Source: Ihuprevotella massiliensis (GTDB taxonomy: Bacteria > Bacteroidota > Bacteroidia > Bacteroidales > Bacteroidaceae). From it: 64,000 nt of DNA. A model generated the notes under the pieces. The model made no database searches and had not been told where the DNA came from. It saw only the letters and a program-made list of their open reading frames with translations. This document shows, in pieces, positions 42,916 to 52,750 of this stretch. Each line of letters opens with the position of its first letter. Position 1 is the first letter of the stretch. The translations under genes were made by a program, and so were the position numbers. Where the stretch lies: assembly GCA_900095835.1 (NCBI GenBank), contig LT608321.1, positions 687,098 to 751,097 on the forward strand. Direction: 5' to 3'.

Positions 42916-42961
42916 TGAATGTATTTGATTAGATTTTTATTTAATATATTTCATAGAAAAG

Positions 42962-42991
42962 GCTCGCGCTGAGACACCACTCAGCGCGAGC
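42962..42991. other. Strong hairpin between galM and the transporter gene
   Basis: GCTCGCGCTGAG / CTCAGCGCGAGC, 12 bp perfect with a 6-nt loop, in the 87-bp space. On the minus strand CTTTTC follows, so partial termination that lowers expression of the downstream genes is possible. Confidence 0.6.
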
Positions 42992-43002
42992 TGATGTTTT
43001 CA

Positions 43003-44085
43003 TTAGGATTCTACACCAAATTTGTAGACCGTCTTTTGGGTATAAACCTCACCTGGATTCAACACAACGCTGGGGAAATGAGGTTTATTCGGGCTGTCGG
43101 GGAAGTGTTGCGCTTCAAAGCAGAGTGCAGAGCGACGACCGAAGGTAGCACCATGATAACCAGGGAAACCATTTGCCCAGTTGTCAGAGTAGAATTGCAT
43201 ACCTGGTTCGGTGGTATATACTTCCATTGTACGACCGCTCACGGGTTCTTTAATCTTTGCTGCGAAGGAGAGTTCACCAACTTCCTTCTTGTTCAGCACA
43301 AAGCAATGGTCATAACCAGCACCGTTCTTGATTTGTTCATCAGTAGAATCGTCAATGCGCTCTCCGACTACATGAGGAGTACGGAAATCGAAGGGAGTAC
43401 CTTCAACCTTACGCACTTCGCCAGTAGGGATGCACGTTTCATCAATAGGAATATAGAAGTCAGCGTTGATTTCACACACCGTATCCATTGCCGTAGGAGT
43501 AGGATTACCCAAACCTTGAAGTGAGAAGAAACCATGGCTGGTCATGTTCACCACAGTCTTCTTGTTAGTGGTGCCGCGATAATCAATCACGAGTTCATTA
43601 TCATCTGTCCAAGTGTAACGCACTGTCATAGAGAGTTCACCGGGGAATCCTTCTTCATAATAAGCAGAAACATAGCGTAACACCAATGTGTGTGCACCAA
43701 TTTGCTCTGCATCCCACACACGAGCATGGAATCCTGTGGGACCTCCATGAAGGTGATTAGGACCATTGTTTACAGCAAGATGGTATTCTTTGCCATTTAG
43801 TTGAAAACGTCCGCGAGCGATACGATTGCCGTAGCGACCAACAAGGGTAGAAAGGAAGGGTTCTGGCGAATTGATGCAAGCATCGATATTATCGTGTGCT
43901 TGAATCACATTGGTATGCTTACCATTGCGATCTGGCACCATAATAGCGACAATGGTACCACCATAGTTGGTGATAGCCACTTCATTACCTTGGATGTTGC
44001 GCAAGAAGAAGAGATCTGTCTTCTTTCCATCAATTTCCTTTTGAAAATCGGCGGGTTTAAGACCGCTAAGTGCTTGAGTTTCCAT
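43003..44085 (-). CDS. galM: Aldose 1-epimerase (galactose mutarotase)
   Basis: Interconverts alpha and beta galactose/glucose so that galK receives its anomer. Motifs: GRYGNRIARGRF (about 77-88), NGPNHLHGGPTGFH with active His, NMTSHGFFSL, and FYSDNWANGF. 360 aa, no signal peptide. First gene of the cluster with a good promoter (44176-44206). Confidence 0.95.
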   Translation of the reverse strand: METQALSGLKPADFQKEIDGKKTDLFFLRNIQGNEVAITNYGGTIVAIMVPDRNGKHTNVIQAHDNIDACINSPEPFLSTLVGRYGNRIARGRFQLNGKEYHLAVNNGPNHLHGGPTGFHARVWDAEQIGAHTLVLRYVSAYYEEGFPGELSMTVRYTWTDDNELVIDYRGTTNKKTVVNMTSHGFFSLQGLGNPTPTAMDTVCEINADFYIPIDETCIPTGEVRKVEGTPFDFRTPHVVGERIDDSTDEQIKNGAGYDHCFVLNKKEVGELSFAAKIKEPVSGRTMEVYTTEPGMQFYSDNWANGFPGYHGATFGRRSALCFEAQHFPDSPNKPHFPSVVLNPGEVYTQKTVYKFGVES

Positions 44086-44175
44086 TGTTGTATAGACTAA
44101 ACTAATGGGATTGTATTGCTAAAATATCATTCAAAGCAAAAGCCCTTTTGGGCTCAAATTGCTTTCTTTGTGTTG

Positions 44176-44206
44176 CAAATCTACGAATTTATTTCCTTCG
44201 TACAAA
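44176..44206 (-). promoter_or_regulatory. Bacteroidetes-type promoter for the gal cluster
   Basis: On the minus strand TTTG (44206-44203), 19 bp, TAGATTTG (44183-44176). The transcript would have a leader of roughly 80 nt before galM. Confidence 0.7.
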
Positions 44207-44525
44207 GCAAATCCACAAAAAAAACAGAAAAAAAACGAAGCAAGAAATGAGCATCACGGAGCGACCTCTGTAAACGTCTGATAATTACGAACTGATACTG
44301 AACTACTAGCAGAGAATCGCTCTATTTTTGCCGAACTCGAGGGGAGAGATGAAGGCAACAAACAACACCTATTCACCCATTCTCCCACTCTATTCCATAG
44401 TTCTATCCACGCTATTCCTGCGTTCTACCTGAATAATAAAGAACCAACTGCCGACACTAAAGCAGATATGCTATTTTCAACACCACTTCTTGTCACGCTA
44501 CGAATCCTAGCGCCCAAAAAGCCAA
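44207..44525. other. Intergenic stretch between gal promoter and era terminator
   Basis: No gene, tRNA or clear RNA fold seen. The sequence is A-rich near 44215-44245 and otherwise unremarkable. Confidence 0.5.
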
Positions 44526-44567
44526 CAACTCCCTGTACTTTTGCGAGTACAGGGAGTTCTTTTTTTG
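44526..44567. terminator. Strong hairpin terminator downstream of era
   Basis: AACTCCCTGTAC / GTACAGGGAGTT with an 8-nt loop, followed by seven T on plus and by GGCTTTTTGG on minus. The only nearby gene reading toward it is era (minus), 140 bp away. Confidence 0.75.
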
Positions 44568-44706
44568 TATTGAAAGACTTTCTCGGGGCAATCTTTATGA
44601 TTAGTTTATAGCACAAGCCATGGAAAATGCGGAAATATTCTCATTTTACATGGATATCAAGTCGTTGTATGTTTCATATCAACAGCCATAATGAGTGCGA
44701 TATTGC

Positions 44707-45588
44707 CTAGTCTTGACGATAACCAAAGGCTTCGAGGCGACGATCGTTTTGACGCCAGTCCTTGTCAACCTTGACATATACTTCGAGATAAATGCTCTTT
44801 TGGAAAAAGCGCTCGAGAGTTTTGCGAGCTTCTGTCGAAACTTTCTTAAGCGCCACACCTTTATGACCAATGATAATTCCCTTTTGACTATCTCGCTCCA
44901 CATAAATAATGGCACGGATGTGGATATTCTTCTCCGACTCTTTGAATTCTTCCACAGTCACTTCCACTGAATAGGGAATTTCCTTGTCGTAGTAGAGTAA
45001 AATCTTTTCACGAATGATTTCATTGACAAAGAAGCGGGCAGGCTTATCCGTCCATTGATCCTTATCGAAATAGGGAGGTGAGTCGGGCAACAATTCCTTG
45101 ATGCGTGCCAACACAGCATCAACATTGAATTTGGCTTGTGCTGAGATGGGGAAAATCTCTGCCGTGGGCAACACTTCATGCCAAGCCTCAATGAGTTTCA
45201 TCACTCCTTCTTGGTTAGAGAGATCAATCTTATTAATGAGCACAAAAATAGGAATCTTCATGCGCTGCACCTTAGTAATAAAATCAGCATTCTTGTCTGG
45301 TTTCTCCACCACGTCCGTCACATAGAGCAAAATATCTGCATCTTGCAAAGCTCCTTCGGAAAATGCCAGCATGGACTCTTGCAACTTATAATTGGGTTTG
45401 AGCACACCGGGGGTGTCGGAAAAGACTATTTGTGCGTCGTCCGAATTGATAATTCCCATGATGCGATGGCGCGTGGTCTGAGCTTTGAAAGTAGCAATAG
45501 AGATGCGTTCGCCCATAAGGAGATTCATGAGAGTGGATTTTCCCACATTGGGGTTACCCACAATGTTTACAAAACCTGCTTTATGCAT
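44707..45588 (-). CDS. era: GTPase Era
   Basis: Binds 16S rRNA and helps mature the 30S subunit. From the ATG at 45588: G1 GNPNVGKST, G3 DTPGV, G4 NKIDL, and the C-terminal KH domain with GHKGVALKKV. Length 293 aa fits; the frame reaches back to 45663 but the extra 25 residues do not belong to the family. Confidence 0.95.
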   Translation of the reverse strand: MHKAGFVNIVGNPNVGKSTLMNLLMGERISIATFKAQTTRHRIMGIINSDDAQIVFSDTPGVLKPNYKLQESMLAFSEGALQDADILLYVTDVVEKPDKNADFITKVQRMKIPIFVLINKIDLSNQEGVMKLIEAWHEVLPTAEIFPISAQAKFNVDAVLARIKELLPDSPPYFDKDQWTDKPARFFVNEIIREKILLYYDKEIPYSVEVTVEEFKESEKNIHIRAIIYVERDSQKGIIIGHKGVALKKVSTEARKTLERFFQKSIYLEVYVKVDKDWRQNDRRLEAFGYRQD

Positions 45589-45719
45589 AGAGGGAAAGAG
45601 TAGTTGAAGGAGGAGAAAAGATTGTAGATTATAAAGAGAAATGGCGCTATTTTGTAGCAGCATAGCTTCAAGCTATCTGCAACATCAAAGCGCGCCATTC
45701 TATATGTGCTAAAAAACTG

Positions 45720-45762
45720 AAGCGACTTTCGGCCACTGCCCAAAGCAAGACCAAAAGTCGCT
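45720..45762. terminator. Hairpin between fabH and era
   Basis: AAGCGACTTT / AAAGTCGCTT with a long loop. It could end the fabH transcript before era. Confidence 0.55.
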
Positions 45763-45832
45763 TAATTATTGGGTTACAACTCTGGGATTACCAAGTGCAA
45801 CATGTAGCCAAAATATGATTAGTCAACAAAGA

Positions 45833-46831
45833 TTATTGACCATCATATCCCCATTTCATGTAAGCAGCACCCCAAGTGAAGCCAGCACCAAAGGCTGTGA
45901 GTACAATGTTATCGCCCTTCTTGAGATCTTTCTCATAATCCCAAAGCGCTAAGGGAAGTGTTGCTGCAGAGGTATTACCGTAGCGTTGGATGTTGAGCAT
46001 CACCTTGTCCATAGAAAGTTCCAAACGATTCGCCACAGCCTCGATGATGCGCACGTTGGCTTGGTGAGGAAGCACCCAGGTGATGCTATCACCGTCAAGG
46101 CCATTGCGCTCAGCAATAGTGGCACAAGCATCGCTCATGTTCGTCACAGCGAAACGATAAACGGTGCGTCCTTCTTGGTGAAGCTTGTGCATCTTGTGGT
46201 CGAGTGTGAAATAAGAAGGAGGACAAGCCGAACCACCTGCACGCATGCAAAGGAAAGGAAGTCCCTTACCATCTGCACGGAGATAGCTATCTTTCCATCC
46301 AAGGTCCTCGGTCGTAGGTTCTACGAGCACCGCTGCGGCTCCATCACCAAAGATTGGACTTGTGGCGCGGTCACTATAGTCTACAATAGACGACATCTTG
46401 TCAGCACCTACCACAACGACCTTCTTGTAGCGTCCGCACTGCACCATAGAGGCAGCCATATCCATTGCAAAGAGGAATCCGCAGCAAGCGGCTTGTAGGT
46501 CTACACAGAACGCATTTTTCATACCGACGCGTCCCACGACTATGCTCGATGTTGTTGGGAATGGATAATCGGGCGTAGTGGTGGCAACGATAACGCAATC
46601 GATTTCTTGAGGATCTGTGTTGGTCTTTTCGAGCAATTGCTTCACCGCTTTACGCGCCATGTAGCTAGTACCGAGACCTTCTTCATTAAGAATACGACGT
46701 TCTTTGATGCCAATTCTGGTCATGATCCACTCATCGTTGGTATCCACCATACGAGAGAGCTCCTCATTGTTAAGGACGTATTCGGGGACATATCCGCCTA
46801 CGCCTGTGATAACGGCATTAAGTTTTTCCAT
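45833..46831 (-). CDS. fabH: 3-oxoacyl-[ACP] synthase III
   Basis: Starts fatty-acid chains by condensing acyl-CoA with malonyl-ACP. Catalytic Cys116 in QAACCGF, His in LPHQANVRI, Asn in YGNTSAA, and the C-terminal GAGFTWGA loop are all present. 332 aa. It lies between rpmF and era as in many bacteria, but a strong terminator after rpmF suggests separate transcription. Confidence 0.95.
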   Translation of the reverse strand: MEKLNAVITGVGGYVPEYVLNNEELSRMVDTNDEWIMTRIGIKERRILNEEGLGTSYMARKAVKQLLEKTNTDPQEIDCVIVATTTPDYPFPTTSSIVVGRVGMKNAFCVDLQAACCGFLFAMDMAASMVQCGRYKKVVVVGADKMSSIVDYSDRATSPIFGDGAAAVLVEPTTEDLGWKDSYLRADGKGLPFLCMRAGGSACPPSYFTLDHKMHKLHQEGRTVYRFAVTNMSDACATIAERNGLDGDSITWVLPHQANVRIIEAVANRLELSMDKVMLNIQRYGNTSAATLPLALWDYEKDLKKGDNIVLTAFGAGFTWGAAYMKWGYDGQ

Positions 46832-46995
46832 TGTAGGGAAAGAAATAAGAGTTGTTAGCCCAAACTTTGTCGTTGTGCTGAGGGAGAGCTAATGAAAATA
46901 GTCGCCGTAAGTTGCAAGCGGCGGTGCGACATTGGTCAATCTTCCTGTGATGCACGATGCGGGGGTTGGACTTTGCCCAGAGAAAAAAACAAAAA

Positions 46996-47035
46996 TGCGG
47001 TTTTCGGTAAACTATTCTAGCTACCGAAAACCGCA
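46996..47035 (-). terminator. Terminator after rpmF
   Basis: TGCGGTTTTCGGTA / TACCGAAAACCGCA stem; on the minus strand it is followed by TTTTTGTTTTTTT. Confidence 0.88.
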
Positions 47036-47048
47036 AAGTGCGTGTAGA

Positions 47049-47237
47049 TTACTCAGCTACCTCAGCCTTTACGATAGCAATCTTACCACGATAGTAGCCA
47101 CAAGATGGGCAAACAGTGTGGTAAAGGTGGAAAGCACCGCAGTTGCTGCACTTAGCGAGCGTAGGAGCTACAGCTCCATCATGGGTGCGACGCTTGAGGG
47201 TACGAGTCTTCGATTGTCTTCTTTTAGGATGTGCCAT
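47049..47237 (-). CDS. rpmF: 50S ribosomal protein L32
   Basis: 62 aa, MAHPKRRQSKTRTLKRRTHD at the start and a four-Cys zinc ribbon (CSNCG ... CPSCG). The start at 47237 is the family's; the frame's upstream extension is ignored. It follows the YceD/DUF177 gene, the standard neighbour. Confidence 0.95.
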   Translation of the reverse strand: MAHPKRRQSKTRTLKRRTHDGAVAPTLAKCSNCGAFHLYHTVCPSCGYYRGKIAIVKAEVAE

Positions 47238-47430
47238 TGTTGTATTGTATTTTGTATTATTATTCTTGGAATATTGCGCACCATTTATAAGATGATTGCA
47301 CCTACACTTCCGATACCGGAAAACGGGGAGCCACAAAAATGATGCAACGCTGCAAAGGCAAAAACGACGAGCTTGCCAACTTCTCCGAATTAGGCTACGG
47401 AGTTTGCCGAGATTGTCTTATGCTATGATA

Positions 47431-47910
47431 TTAAAATGAGATTTCTGTGCTATTGTCAGCGGAATCCTCCTCAGCGGAGAAGCGACTCATCATATCAGCA
47501 TTGCACTTTCCTTCGGGATGCACTCGTTGGAGCGGCAAGTTTAGGGCAATGGATTCATAGATATCCCATGCTGTGTCGTAGTGAGTCTGCGAGAAGGGAA
47601 TGACAATCAAATCTGCATCTGGGTTGTCATCATCATAGCCCACACGGAGTTCTTCTTCAAAAACGATGGGAAGTGTGGTTGGATCAAGACAACGATCACA
47701 TGCCACTACCACCGTACCTTCACCTTTATAGGTAAAGAGATAAGTATCTCCAGCACCAAAACGTACGCGCATTTCAACTTTCACATCGCCGCCAAGGATT
47801 TCTTGCTGATCTAAATCTGCAAAATACTCATTGTCGAGGTGAAACGTACGTGCGACAGCTTCACGCTGGACGCTGCGCAGTGGGACTATGTATGCGTCTT
47901 TACTAGACAT
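47431..47910 (-). CDS. YceD/DUF177 protein
   Basis: 159 aa with the family block VVVACDRCLDPTTLPI (CxxC) and HPEGKCNADM at the C-terminus. In plants and bacteria this family takes part in 23S rRNA/large-subunit maturation, and it is normally followed by rpmF, as here. CAAAGTTA at 47919-47926 would be a -7 box placed almost against the ATG, so a very short leader is possible. Confidence 0.85.
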   Translation of the reverse strand: MSSKDAYIVPLRSVQREAVARTFHLDNEYFADLDQQEILGGDVKVEMRVRFGAGDTYLFTYKGEGTVVVACDRCLDPTTLPIVFEEELRVGYDDDNPDADLIVIPFSQTHYDTAWDIYESIALNLPLQRVHPEGKCNADMMSRFSAEEDSADNSTEISF

Positions 47911-47969
47911 ATCGAGTGCAAAGTTACGTCTTTTTTATGAAACGACTAAGTTTTTCCTTGCAAAAATGA

Positions 47970-47998
47970 GATGACAACGCCAAAAAAGCGTTGTCATC
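47970..47998 (-). terminator. Terminator after rho
   Basis: GATGACAACGC / GCGTTGTCATC, 11 bp, 7-nt loop; TCATTTTTGC follows on the minus strand. Confidence 0.8.
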
Positions 47999-48046
47999 AC
48001 GTTGTTTATTGTCGTTTTAGCGATAAAACTCACCTTACGACACGAA

Positions 48047-50269
48047 TTATTTGTTCATTTTCATCAAGAACTCTTCGTTGGAACGAGAGTCTTCCAGACG
48101 CTTCTTCACGAAGTCCATGGCCTCAACGCTGCTCATATCACCAATAAACTTACGGATGATATACATGCGGTTAAGCGTACCTTCGTCGAGCAACAAGTCG
48201 TCGCGGCGGGTAGAACTTTGGATGAGATTGACAGCTGGGAAAATGCGCTTGTTGGCAAGTGTACGATCAAGCTGCAATTCCATGTTGCCCGTTCCCTTGA
48301 ACTCTTCGAAAATCACCTCGTCCATCTTAGAACCGGTGTCGGTCAACGCCGTTGCAATGATGGTGAGCGAACCTCCATTTTCGATGTTACGCGCAGCACC
48401 AAAGAAGCGCTTGGGCTTTTGGAGAGCATTTGCATCGACACCACCCGTAAGGATTTTACCAGAAGTGGGCGCAACAGTGTTGAAAGCACGTGCTAGACGT
48501 GTGATAGAATCGAGGAAAATCACAACATCGTGCCCGCATTCCACCATGCGTTTTGCCTTTTCAAGCACCATTTGTGCAATGCGCACATGATGTGTCGCTG
48601 GTTCATCGAAGGTAGAAGCAATCACCTCTGCATTTACCGTGCGTGCCATATCGGTCACTTCTTCAGGACGCTCGTCGATGAGCAACATCATGAGATAAGT
48701 ATCTGGATAATTGGCAGCAATGGCATTGGCAATTTGCTTCATCAAGATGGTCTTACCCGTCTTGGGCTGTGCCACGATAAGGGCGCGTTGTCCCTTACCG
48801 ATGGGAGAGAACAAATCGACAGTGCGACAAGCAAGCGGTGCATTGGGCTGAGTGGAGAGCTTAAATTGCTCATCGGGGAAAAGCGGAGTGAGATGTTCAA
48901 ACGCTATGCGGTCGCGCACTTGATGGGGTTGCAAACCATTGATGCGCTCTATGCTAGTGAGCGCGAAATACTTTTCGCCTTCTCTGGGCACCTTCACCTT
49001 ACCTTCGATCACATCGCCCATCTTCAGCGCATAGTTACGCACCTGATTTTGATTGACAAAGATGTCATCGGGCGAAGGCATGTAGTTGTAATCCGAAGAG
49101 CGGAGAAAACCTGTACCTTGTGGGGTAAGTTCCAAAACTCCACTACCGTCGATTATCACCTCTTGTACCACTGGAGGTTGGACCACAGCCACAGTTTCCG
49201 TGCGATTCAACAATTGAGGATTGACCAAAGCGTCATCCTTAAACTTGCGGAATCGAGGTGCTTGAGACGCTTCCGACGCATCATAAAAAGAAGGTTCTTC
49301 AACCTCGGGAATAAAATTAAAATTCGTATTGTCAATAATAGGCACATCCTCCACAATCACGAAGTCTCCCTCTGGTGCCTTCTCCAGCATGGGCAAGTTG
49401 CCATAGCGAGATTGATTCTTGGGTTGGAAACGCTGCGTAAGTGTCTCCAACGGGTTATGCAGGTTGGGGTGTCTTACTTCCGAGGTTCCTTCTTGTTCAG
49501 CAGATGTTGCTGCGGTGGCAGCATTAGCTTGTTGTTGTATTTGTGCCAAGATGAAATCAGGCAAATCCTCGTTGTCCGCATTATTCGCCACTGATGCACT
49601 CACTGTGCTCTGTGCGGTGTGGGCTGCATTTTCAGTTTCTACGCTAGCCTCCTTTGTAGTCGACGGGTTTTCTTTTTCCTCTGCTAAGGCAGGAATGGGA
49701 GATGTCACCACTTGTGGATGCTCAGCAGCCTGTCTCATGAAAGGTGGAAGCGCGTCTTCTGCGTCAGTCGCTGCATCATGACCTTCAGAAAGCAAAGCGT
49801 TGCTACTCAATTGTTCCTGACGCATCTTCATTTTCTGACGAAACATCATTTCCTCATAAGCGCGTCTTTGTTCCACTTCAGCTTTGGTGGGACGTCCTCT
49901 CCTACGTTTAGGAGGTTCTTCCACCTGTCCTACATCCAGCAAAGCCTTCACAGCCTCAGCTTCTGTCTCACGCGCCTTAGCGGCCACCATTTTTTTGGCA
50001 GCACGCTCATCTCTTGCGCTATCAAAACGCTCACTATTGCCCGTTTGCGTAGCAGAATACACATGATCTTGCCCATAGGTAGTGATACGTCTGCGTCTAG
50101 GAGACGCCTCTACCACATTGCTCACTTCGTCAGCTTGGGCATCAATGATATCATACACCAGTTGTTCACGAATACTACTGGTGCAGTTGGGCGTCTTCAT
50201 CGTAGCAGCCATCGATTGTAACTCTTCGATAGGCATCGCGAGAAGCTGTTCTTTCGTATATTTAGGCAT
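48047..50269 (-). CDS. rho: Transcription termination factor Rho with long N-terminal insertion
   Basis: Hexameric RNA-dependent ATPase that ends transcripts. An N-terminal SAP-like helix domain (1-45) is followed by about 330 residues of disordered, Glu/Ala/Gln-rich sequence including an AT-hook-like KRRRGRPTKAE (about 121-131). The cold-shock RNA-binding domain follows (about 368-450; GVLELTPQGTGFLRSSDYNY). The motor has Walker A QPKTGKT (501-507) and Walker B VVIFLDSITRLARAFN (582-597). Bacteroidetes Rho proteins typically carry such inserts, so 740 aa against 419 in E. coli is expected. Confidence 0.96.
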   Translation of the reverse strand: MPKYTKEQLLAMPIEELQSMAATMKTPNCTSSIREQLVYDIIDAQADEVSNVVEASPRRRRITTYGQDHVYSATQTGNSERFDSARDERAAKKMVAAKARETEAEAVKALLDVGQVEEPPKRRRGRPTKAEVEQRRAYEEMMFRQKMKMRQEQLSSNALLSEGHDAATDAEDALPPFMRQAAEHPQVVTSPIPALAEEKENPSTTKEASVETENAAHTAQSTVSASVANNADNEDLPDFILAQIQQQANAATAATSAEQEGTSEVRHPNLHNPLETLTQRFQPKNQSRYGNLPMLEKAPEGDFVIVEDVPIIDNTNFNFIPEVEEPSFYDASEASQAPRFRKFKDDALVNPQLLNRTETVAVVQPPVVQEVIIDGSGVLELTPQGTGFLRSSDYNYMPSPDDIFVNQNQVRNYALKMGDVIEGKVKVPREGEKYFALTSIERINGLQPHQVRDRIAFEHLTPLFPDEQFKLSTQPNAPLACRTVDLFSPIGKGQRALIVAQPKTGKTILMKQIANAIAANYPDTYLMMLLIDERPEEVTDMARTVNAEVIASTFDEPATHHVRIAQMVLEKAKRMVECGHDVVIFLDSITRLARAFNTVAPTSGKILTGGVDANALQKPKRFFGAARNIENGGSLTIIATALTDTGSKMDEVIFEEFKGTGNMELQLDRTLANKRIFPAVNLIQSSTRRDDLLLDEGTLNRMYIIRKFIGDMSSVEAMDFVKKRLEDSRSNEEFLMKMNK

Positions 50270-50584
50270 AAAAGAAAATAAATGTCTTCGTTCTAAATAA
50301 GTACCTCCCCATCCACATCACTGCGAATGAATTATCTTTGGGGGGAATTATAATGAGGTGGGATTAAAATCTCTGCAATTTAGCGAGAATCAAAATATAG
50401 TTCAGTCGTCAAAAAAGCGTTTTTCTCTACAGCAGTATTGATAATCCTGCAGTTTCTTAAAGTGTTGCTAATGTGACTTTGATTAAAACACATGGTTTTC
50501 ACCTGCAAAAGTATAACAATTCTCTTAATTATACGAATTAACTCCTCTCTTTTTTGTAAATTCGCCTCATAAAAATTCCAATGA
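50270..50584. other. Divergent intergenic region between rho and the ABC-F gene
   Basis: AT-rich; probably holds promoters for both genes. TATCTTTG (plus, about 50335-50342) and TACTTTTG (minus, 50513-50506) fit the -7 consensus, but neither has a clear TTTG partner, so no promoter is called. Confidence 0.4.
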
Positions 50585-52456
50585 ATGGCTACTCCCTACT
50601 TAGATATACAGAATTTAACCAAAAGTATTGGTGACTTAGTCCTTTTTGAAGACCTTTCGTTCAGTGTAGCGGAAGGACAACACGTGGGACTCATCGCAAG
50701 AAATGGCGCTGGAAAATCCACGCTCCTCAGCCTCATCGCAGGAAAAGACACAGCAGACTCTGGCGACATCGTGTTCCAAAAGGGGCTGCGCATCGGTATG
50801 CTCGAACAATCACCCGATTTTTCCCCCGAGATGCCTGTGCGACAAGCTGTAGCCAGTCGCCTGCGTGCCGAATATGCTTCCTTGCTCATCGCTGATGAAG
50901 GACAAACTCTTCAGGCGCACACCGATGCCTTCGATGCGGACGAGGAATGGACGGAAGTGCAACTTCGTGCACAACAAATCCTCACCCAACTTAAAATCAC
51001 CCAGCTTGATAAGCCCATTGGTTTACTTTCTGGAGGACAACAAAAGAGAGTAGCTCTGGCTTCAGTGCTTATTGCTAATCCAGACTTACTCATTCTTGAT
51101 GAACCCACCAACCATCTCGACCTCGAAATGATTGAGTGGCTAGAGAAATATCTCCAACGCAACACCAAAGCTCTCCTGCTGGTCACCCACGATCGTTATT
51201 TTCTAGACCGCGTCTGTCAGTCGATTGTGGAGATTGATCAGCAAACGGCATATAGTTACAAAGGAAATTATGCCTACTATTTGGAGAAACGCGACGAGCG
51301 CATTGCGGCAACTAACGCCAACATCGACCGAGCGCGCAATCTTTATCGCAAAGAACTCGACTGGATGCGTCGTCAACCTCAGGCACGTGGACACAAGAGT
51401 CGTTCGCGCAAAGAGGCTTTCTATGAACTCGAACAACAGGCGAAACGTCGCACAGAAGAGCGTGCTGCACGTCTCAACGTCAAAGCTGGATACATCGGTT
51501 CTAAAATTTTTGAAGCTGAATATGTATCAAAAACCTTTGAAGATGGCGTAGTCATTCTCAAAGATTTCTACTACAATTTCTCGCGCTTCGAGAAGATGGG
51601 CATCGTGGGTAATAACGGCACAGGCAAAAGTACGTTCATCAAGATGCTCCTCGGGCAAGTTCCACCCTCAAGTGGACGCTTTGTAGTGGGAGAAACCGTG
51701 AAATTTGGCTATTTCTCTCAAGATGGTCTTCCCCTCGACACACAAATGAAGGTCATCGATGTGGTGCGCAACGTGGCAGAAACGGTGGACCTCGGTGGCG
51801 GACGTCACCTCACTGCCATGCAGTTTCTCACCCACTTCCTCTTCCCTCCTGCGCGTCAACAAGACTATGTCTACAAACTTTCTGGGGGTGAACGTCGTCG
51901 CTTGCAACTCTGCCTTGTGCTGATGCAAGCCCCCAACTTCCTCATTCTCGACGAGCCCACTAACGACCTCGACATTGCCACCCTGCAGTTGCTCGAAGAA
52001 TATCTAGCTGACTTCCGCGGATGTGTCATTGTGGTGAGCCACGACCGCTACTTCATGGATAAAGTAGTCGACCATTTGCTCGTTTTCAAGGGCGATGGCG
52101 TGGTGGACGACTTCCCTGGCAACTACTCTCAATACCGCGACTATCTCCAAATCAAAGAAAAGGAAGAGGTGCGCGAACGCAAAGAGCAGCGCACAGAGTC
52201 TACCGACACTCGCAAAACCGTGCACGAAGGGAGTGATCGCCGTCGCAAACTCACCTTCAAAGAACGTCGTGAGTTTGAACAACTCGAAGTAGAGATTGAA
52301 CAACTCGAAACTGAAAAGGCAGCCATCCACGACACACTCTCTTATGGCTCTGCTTCTGTCGATGAAATCACAGAGCTGTCTAAGCGTTTGCCCCAACTCG
52401 AAGAGGAACTAGAAGAAAAATCCATGCGCTGGCTCGAACTCTCCGAATTTGCTTAG
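50585..52456 (+). CDS. ABC-F family ATPase (ribosome-associated, Uup/EttA-like)
   Basis: Two ABC modules without membrane helices. Walker A: GLIARNGAGKST and GIVGNNGTGKST. Signatures: LSGGQQKRVALA and LSGGERRRLQLC. Walker B: LLILDEPTNHLDLEMIEWLE and FLILDEPTNDLDI. The linker with KELDWMRRQPQARGHKSRSR lies between, and a C-terminal coiled coil (about 560-623) is as in Uup. Such proteins act on stalled ribosomes or protect them from antibiotics; nothing here proves resistance. A shadow ATG lies four bases upstream out of frame. Confidence 0.93.
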   Translation: MATPYLDIQNLTKSIGDLVLFEDLSFSVAEGQHVGLIARNGAGKSTLLSLIAGKDTADSGDIVFQKGLRIGMLEQSPDFSPEMPVRQAVASRLRAEYASLLIADEGQTLQAHTDAFDADEEWTEVQLRAQQILTQLKITQLDKPIGLLSGGQQKRVALASVLIANPDLLILDEPTNHLDLEMIEWLEKYLQRNTKALLLVTHDRYFLDRVCQSIVEIDQQTAYSYKGNYAYYLEKRDERIAATNANIDRARNLYRKELDWMRRQPQARGHKSRSRKEAFYELEQQAKRRTEERAARLNVKAGYIGSKIFEAEYVSKTFEDGVVILKDFYYNFSRFEKMGIVGNNGTGKSTFIKMLLGQVPPSSGRFVVGETVKFGYFSQDGLPLDTQMKVIDVVRNVAETVDLGGGRHLTAMQFLTHFLFPPARQQDYVYKLSGGERRRLQLCLVLMQAPNFLILDEPTNDLDIATLQLLEEYLADFRGCVIVVSHDRYFMDKVVDHLLVFKGDGVVDDFPGNYSQYRDYLQIKEKEEVRERKEQRTESTDTRKTVHEGSDRRRKLTFKERREFEQLEVEIEQLETEKAAIHDTLSYGSASVDEITELSKRLPQLEEELEEKSMRWLELSEFA

Positions 52457-52520
52457 CAACACATCAACTTCTTCCATTATATATATGAAAGAAGACGTTT
52501 GTTGAAATACCCAAGCTCTC

Positions 52521-52750
52521 TAACGTCTAACGTCTAATTTCTATTCCCTCGAGCCACATCGTGGCGAGCAGAAAGGGTCTATGACCCCTAACGTCTAATC
52601 TCTAACGTCTATTCCCTCGAGCCACATCGTGGCGAGCAGAAAGGGTCTATGACCCCTAACGTCTAATCTCTAACGTCTAATCTCTATTCCCTCGAGCCAC
52701 ATCGTGGCGAGCAGAAAGGGTCTATGACCCCTAACGTCTAATCTCTAACA
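52521..52750. repeat. Minisatellite of three 68-75 bp units before rarA
   Basis: The unit ATTCCCTCGAGCCACATCG, TGGCGAGCAGAAAGGG, TCTATGACCCCTAACG recurs at 52543, 52611 and 52686. The units are joined by (TCTAACG/TCTAATC)n heptamers whose number varies by one between units. Each unit has two hairpins (CTCGaGCCAC..GTGGCGAG and GGGTC-TAT-GACCC). The array ends at the first base of the rarA start codon. Confidence 0.92.

Noticed and set aside
41542-42918. 458-codon hydrophilic frame opposite the sugar transporter
   Set aside because: Exact mirror of a hydrophobic, biased gene; His/Ser/Thr-rich translation is typical of antisense to membrane proteins.
44207-44525. Possible tRNA or small RNA in the 620-bp gap between galM and era
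   Set aside because: No cloverleaf arms or conserved T-loop (GGTTCGAxTCC) on either strand.
48530-49594. 354-codon frame opposite rho
   Set aside because: Antisense shadow; rho is complete with all motifs on the minus strand.
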